A stretch of 11,086 nt of DNA from DAOTWY01 sp003696565 (GTDB lineage: Bacteria > Chloroflexota > Anaerolineae > Aggregatilineales > Phototrophicaceae). The stretch is taken from the NCBI GenBank assembly GCA_034435635.1, contig DAOTWY010000027.1:1-11086 (forward strand), in the 5' to 3' direction. This document shows, piece after piece, positions 8,701 through 11,086 of the stretch. A program made the position numbers and the translations under genes. Numbering within the stretch: the stretch's first letter is position 1; each line of letters starts with the position of its first letter. The notes beneath the pieces were generated by a model. The model searched no databases. It saw only the letters and a list, made by a program, of their open reading frames with translations, and was not told the DNA's origin.

Positions 8701-10912
8701 CGATATAATCTATTTCAAGTAAGCCACATTGTTCAAGATTTGGCAGCGCAATACGCCACCCACGGCGCAAATCACGATAGATGCGATACCCCAAAACCTG
8801 TCTTAATGCCTTGTGCGTATCTTGCAATGCTTGAAAACGAACGTTTGGATCAGCAGCATACAAATGGAGTGGCAGATTCAAAGCATCAAAAACTTTTTCA
8901 GCAATGACTTCATGGGTTAAGCCTACATCCCCCGCGTCTTTGACCGCCCGATAGATTGCCCCACGCAACAAGCTCACCTCGATAAAGTCGTTGAAATGCC
9001 CTGCTTGTAAAGAAGCATCCTGCCTGTTATCTGTAAAGCTCAATAATTTTTGAGCGTGTTGAGGTAAATCACTTGTTTTAAGCGAACGAATAGCGGACAA
9101 ACTTAGTAACGTCGTGGCACTACTCCGTCCTTCTGAACTGAGTGTTGCCAATTTACCAAAATCACCTTGGCGACTGGCATAAGACACGCCACAATTAAGG
9201 CAGAACATAAATGGAGATGGAATATATACACATTCCTGCCCTTCCGCATCTTCTACTCCTGATGGAAGAATGTGCAGATGACGCGGTAAATTCTTACGAC
9301 GATGGGAACGAATACGACGAACACCATTGTGGTCTTCTAGCCAGTCATCTGGTAAATAGTCACCGTTAATTAATTCATCAGTATCATTGGGCCACGGTTT
9401 ATGTGAACCTATATAGAGATAGCCCGCCTCACTTGTCTCATCTGGAAGACGGTCACTAAAATCACGAGGGAATACACTTCGGTTTTCACCATCATCATTT
9501 GTTGTTATACGTACCGTGTAATACTCTTGACCGCATTCACGGCAAAAACATAAAGGAAATAAGACCTTATCGCGATCACCCGGCACATAATATTGACCAG
9601 TTAAGGTGATATAACGTTTTTCCTCAGGTTCTATTGTCGCATAAACTGTATCACCGGGACTAATAAACTGATGAAGGCGAAAAGCAAATGGTGCATATCC
9701 AGTATTAGGATCAGGCTGGCAACGATAGCCTGCTAGCAACCAATTTTGAATAGCAGAAGTACAAATTTTTTCATCGACACCTGTTAATTGACTCAACTTT
9801 CCAGCAGATGACTGGATACTACGCGGGTCTTGACGAACAAGACGACCATCTTTTTTTTGTAAACCAAAAGTGTTTTCGATCCAAATTGACAATGAGTGTT
9901 TAACAAAACTTTCATACTCTACTGGAGCCACCAAATCAGCCCCCTGAGCTACAGCAGCCTTAAGTTCGTCAAGGTCGGACTCCAACGGTGTTGTCCGCTG
10001 CAAAGTTTCACCAATAACATGCTGCGGCTCAAACCGAGAACCAAAAATCTGCGAAGCAACTTCAGCAATCTGCGCTTGCTGTTCTGTATAAGTCCCTTCA
10101 CTTATTAAAGTCGCAGATGTTCCCACAAATAGAATCTTGTGTTCATCTGTCTCTAAACGATTTCGTACCCTGCGAACTAGCAGCGCCACATCAGCCCCCT
10201 GCCGTCCGCGATAGGTGTGCAATTCATCAAGTACCAGAAAACGCAACCCCATAGCACGCTCAATAAGTTGGCGTTCACGAGGGCGAGTCATAATCAATTC
10301 CAGCATGACATAGTTCGTCAACAATATATCAGGTGGATTGCTTATAATACGCTGACGTTCTGTTTCGCTTTCTTGTCCGGTATAGCGCGCAAAAGTCAGT
10401 GGTGCGCCATTTTCAGGATACCCTTCATAGAGGAACTTTTCTAATTCACCCGCTTGGCTATTCGCCAACGCATTCATTGGGTAAACAATGATGGCTTGAA
10501 TACCCTTACCACTACCCCGCTGTAAAACATGGTTCACAATCGGCACGATATAGGCAAGACTTTTTCCAGACCCCGTACCCGTTGTCAAAATATAATTATG
10601 TCCTTGATTCGCAATCTCTATCGCTTCTCGTTGATGACGATAAAATCGCAGGGGCTGTCCACCCCCGCGTTTGTTACGCATAAAAATACGCTCGCATTCA
10701 GGATGCAATAAACCGCTTTTTACTGCATCACTGACCGTTCCGCCATCTTCAAATCTCGGATTAAGCTGAACAAGTGGGTCGGGCCAGAATGCGCCGTTAT
10801 TTAAGCGCTCATGAACTTCTTCATCAATACGTTTATCCCGAATCCAAATAAAACTACCCGCGTAATCTGCATAATCTTGGATAAGTTGATCCCTAATATG
10901 AAAAACGTCCAT
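5750..10912 (-). CDS. Giant DEAD/DEAH-box helicase with DUF1998 (MZB) domain and C-terminal Vsr/DUF559-like domain
   Basis: This 1720-residue superfamily 2 helicase is of the COG1205/MrfA/DrmA-DrmB kind. RecA lobe 1 shows FYRHQREAIE 90-99, Walker A TGTGSGKS 111-118, YPMNALANSQ 144-153, LLTNYVMLE 197-205, DELH 229-232 and GTSATL 264-269. Lobe 2 follows a long insert and shows LSFTDNRQDA 624-633, YCSPTMELGVDIAELNVV 982-999 and QRSGRAGR 1013-1020. Cysteine pairs C457/C460 and C571/C574 lie in the insert, and C1301/C1304 with C1319/C1322 form a second likely zinc knuckle. The DUF1998/MZB region (about 1505-1590) has EASEGGAGV 1512-1520 and C1542, C1562, C1566, C1569. The tail (about 1617-1720) has PDF 1653-1655, IYIDGSHHD 1666-1674 and RxxQR..GYRVIRF, resembling Vsr/DUF559 nuclease folds. 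DISARM usually splits the helicase (DrmA) and DUF1998 (DrmB) parts; here they are one chain, also reminiscent of Druantia DruE. The ATG at 10912 has TAAGGA 7 bases upstream. It probably recognises or processes invading DNA with the SNF2 partner. Confidence 0.92.
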   Translation of the reverse strand: MDVFHIRDQLIQDYADYAGSFIWIRDKRIDEEVHERLNNGAFWPDPLVQLNPRFEDGGTVSDAVKSGLLHPECERIFMRNKRGGGQPLRFYRHQREAIEIANQGHNYILTTGTGSGKSLAYIVPIVNHVLQRGSGKGIQAIIVYPMNALANSQAGELEKFLYEGYPENGAPLTFARYTGQESETERQRIISNPPDILLTNYVMLELIMTRPRERQLIERAMGLRFLVLDELHTYRGRQGADVALLVRRVRNRLETDEHKILFVGTSATLISEGTYTEQQAQIAEVASQIFGSRFEPQHVIGETLQRTTPLESDLDELKAAVAQGADLVAPVEYESFVKHSLSIWIENTFGLQKKDGRLVRQDPRSIQSSAGKLSQLTGVDEKICTSAIQNWLLAGYRCQPDPNTGYAPFAFRLHQFISPGDTVYATIEPEEKRYITLTGQYYVPGDRDKVLFPLCFCRECGQEYYTVRITTNDDGENRSVFPRDFSDRLPDETSEAGYLYIGSHKPWPNDTDELINGDYLPDDWLEDHNGVRRIRSHRRKNLPRHLHILPSGVEDAEGQECVYIPSPFMFCLNCGVSYASRQGDFGKLATLSSEGRSSATTLLSLSAIRSLKTSDLPQHAQKLLSFTDNRQDASLQAGHFNDFIEVSLLRGAIYRAVKDAGDVGLTHEVIAEKVFDALNLPLHLYAADPNVRFQALQDTHKALRQVLGYRIYRDLRRGWRIALPNLEQCGLLEIDYIDLDTVCKAEDVWEKCHPALANASPQTRMKIARTLLDYMRRELAIKVDYLDSKYQERIQQLSSQRLIDPWAIDEDERMEYASVLIPRSSAGEYGRGNYTYVSARGGFGIYLRRSNTLAEYNETHGRLGLDDTQLIIRQLLEGLCVAGLVEVVREPSSDDDVPGYQLVAAAMRWLAGEGKRAFHDPIRVPNESEEGGRPNPFFVKFYRDIASSLVGLEAHEHTAQVPYEEREKREQLFRKGELPILYCSPTMELGVDIAELNVVNMRNVPPTPANYAQRSGRAGRSGQPALVFTYCSSGSPHDQYFFKRPERMVVGAVAPPRLDLTNKDLLRAHIHAIWLAETGVDLKDTLKEILDMNGDPPSLELLPEIRQHIEATTARQAARQRAAQVLQTIPELDDTDAEDLLNLTIQNVAHAFDQACTRWRELYWSALKQAKTQEDIRRDPTRSETDKRQADRLRREALSQIDLLTDVSSLAQSDFYSYRYFATEGFLPGYSFPRLPLSAFIPARRANQRDNFLSRPRFIAISEFGPRAIIYHEGSRYVINQVIMPVIEDEDGPLTTQIKRCGHCGYVHPIKSDANFDLCERCRKPLDPPLPQPLLRLQNVVTRRRDRINADEEERLRLGYEIRTGVRFSERDGTMNVQSAIVQVDGQNIARLTYAQTATLWRINLGWARRKNKHQYGFVLDIERGYWKKNEQNEDDPDDPMSERTRRVIPYVEDSRNCLLFEPFVEIELKEMASLQAAMKRAIETVFQLEDNELAAEPLPNEDNRRILLFYEASEGGAGVLHRLVDNAQMLRRVAEQALEICHFNPKTGEDSRRAPHSNEDCEAACYDCLLSYRNQREHAILDRTSIYKWLMDLTRANVQTSPAHSTRDDHLTKLISSCESELERDWLRKVYSLGLRLPDAAQVYIEECQTRPDFVYNSRGVYAAIYIDGSHHDYPNRYARDQQRSECMEDYGYRVIRFGYRDDWDAIFEKNKHVFGGEA
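5756..5764 (-). promoter_or_regulatory. Ribosome binding site and GTGA coupling point of the SNF2 gene
   Basis: The minus strand reads GGAGGTGAA, with the GGAGG core (5760-5764) 6 bases before a GTG start at 5753-5751. The helicase stop TGA occupies 5752-5750, so start and stop share the string GTGA. This near-consensus site decides the GTG start, because no ATG is better placed, and points to translational coupling or re-initiation by terminating ribosomes. Confidence 0.8.
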
Positions 10913-10919
10913 ACATTAA

Positions 10920-10925
10920 TCCTTA
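10920..10925 (-). promoter_or_regulatory. Ribosome binding site of the large helicase gene
   Basis: The minus strand reads TAAGGA, ending 7 bases before the ATG at 10912. It supports that ATG as the first start of the operon, and the protein begins MDVFHIRDQL with no upstream in-frame extension of helicase character. Confidence 0.6.
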
Positions 10926-10949
10926 GTGTTGTAACAGCATAAAAAAATA

Positions 10950-10977
10950 TTTATATTTCAGAAAACAATAGCTTTAA
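10950..10977 (-). promoter_or_regulatory. Possible sigma-70 promoter of the operon
   Basis: On the minus strand TTAAAG (10977-10972) and TATAAA (10955-10950) are 16 bases apart, about 40 bases before the helicase start. A perfect TTGACA lies further up (10997-10992), but the hexamer 17 bases below it (AAGCTA) is a poor -10. The region is so AT-rich that chance matches are likely, so this marks where a promoter should be rather than a proven one. Confidence 0.3.
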
Positions 10978-11086
10978 TGTTAAGTGTTTTATGTCAATCA
11001 TTACTCAACTTTAATATTGTGCCATAACTCAATGAAAATATTTACCACAATTCGTAAGTTTCTCCATCAGATTAGGAAATAATGCA

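Larger units (their letters stand above)
10913..11086. other. AT-rich non-coding region upstream of the operon
   Basis: By hand count this 174-base stretch is about 26% GC, well below the coding DNA. No gene with coding character was seen on either strand. It holds the ribosome binding site, a candidate promoter, and an imperfect 10-base direct repeat, CTTTAATGTT at 10972-10981 and CTTTAATATT at 11009-11018, whose starts are 37 bases apart. I see no rho-independent terminator of an upstream gene. The low GC is typical of promoters in defence islands that H-NS-like silencers bind, but that is inference. Confidence 0.6.

Noticed and set aside
11032..11082. Plus-strand mini-frame of 16 residues beginning MKIFTTIRKF
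   Set aside because: It is far too short, has no ribosome binding site, and lies in AT-rich intergenic DNA.
1..11086. CRISPR array, tRNA, rRNA, transposon ends or integrase sites
   Set aside because: No regularly spaced repeats, cloverleaf, rRNA-like segments or terminal inverted repeats were seen by eye; nearly all bases belong to the three genes.

Overview
The window carries one tightly packed, leftward (minus-strand) operon of three very large nucleic-acid-processing genes and almost nothing else. In transcription order, right to left, it holds: an AT-rich promoter/leader region (10913-11086); a 1720-residue superfamily 2 helicase with a DUF1998/MZB zinc domain and a C-terminal Vsr/DUF559-like nuclease-fold segment (10912-5750); a 950-residue SNF2/HepA-type ATPase of the DrmD kind (5753-2901); and a large Eco57I/PglX-like N6-adenine DNA methyltransferase whose start is at 2897 and whose 3' end lies beyond base 1. 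The junctions are a 4-base GTGA start/stop overlap and a 3-base gap, each with a good Shine-Dalgarno sequence inside the upstream gene, so the three products are probably made together.

Functionally this is the content of a phage-defence or restriction-modification-like island of the DISARM family. It has a DrmA/DrmB-like helicase plus DUF1998 unit, here in one polypeptide, a DrmD-like SNF2 motor, and a methyltransferase that would mark self DNA. The helicase + methylase + ATPase trio also resembles the candidate defence system named Hma (helicase, methylase, ATPase) from memory of the PADLOC work; I could not test which label fits. No separate nuclease gene (such as the DISARM PLD protein DrmC) is visible. 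The only nuclease-like part is the C-terminus of the large helicase, whose active site looks substituted. A nuclease gene could still lie left of base 1.

The organism is probably a Gram-negative bacterium of intermediate GC, perhaps a gammaproteobacterium, but this rests only on codon and base composition, Shine-Dalgarno use and general protein flavour. There is no rRNA, tRNA, phage, transposon or housekeeping gene to anchor it. A hand count gives about 26% GC for the 174-base upstream region, well below the coding DNA. No CRISPR array, tRNA, insertion sequence or convincing terminator was seen.
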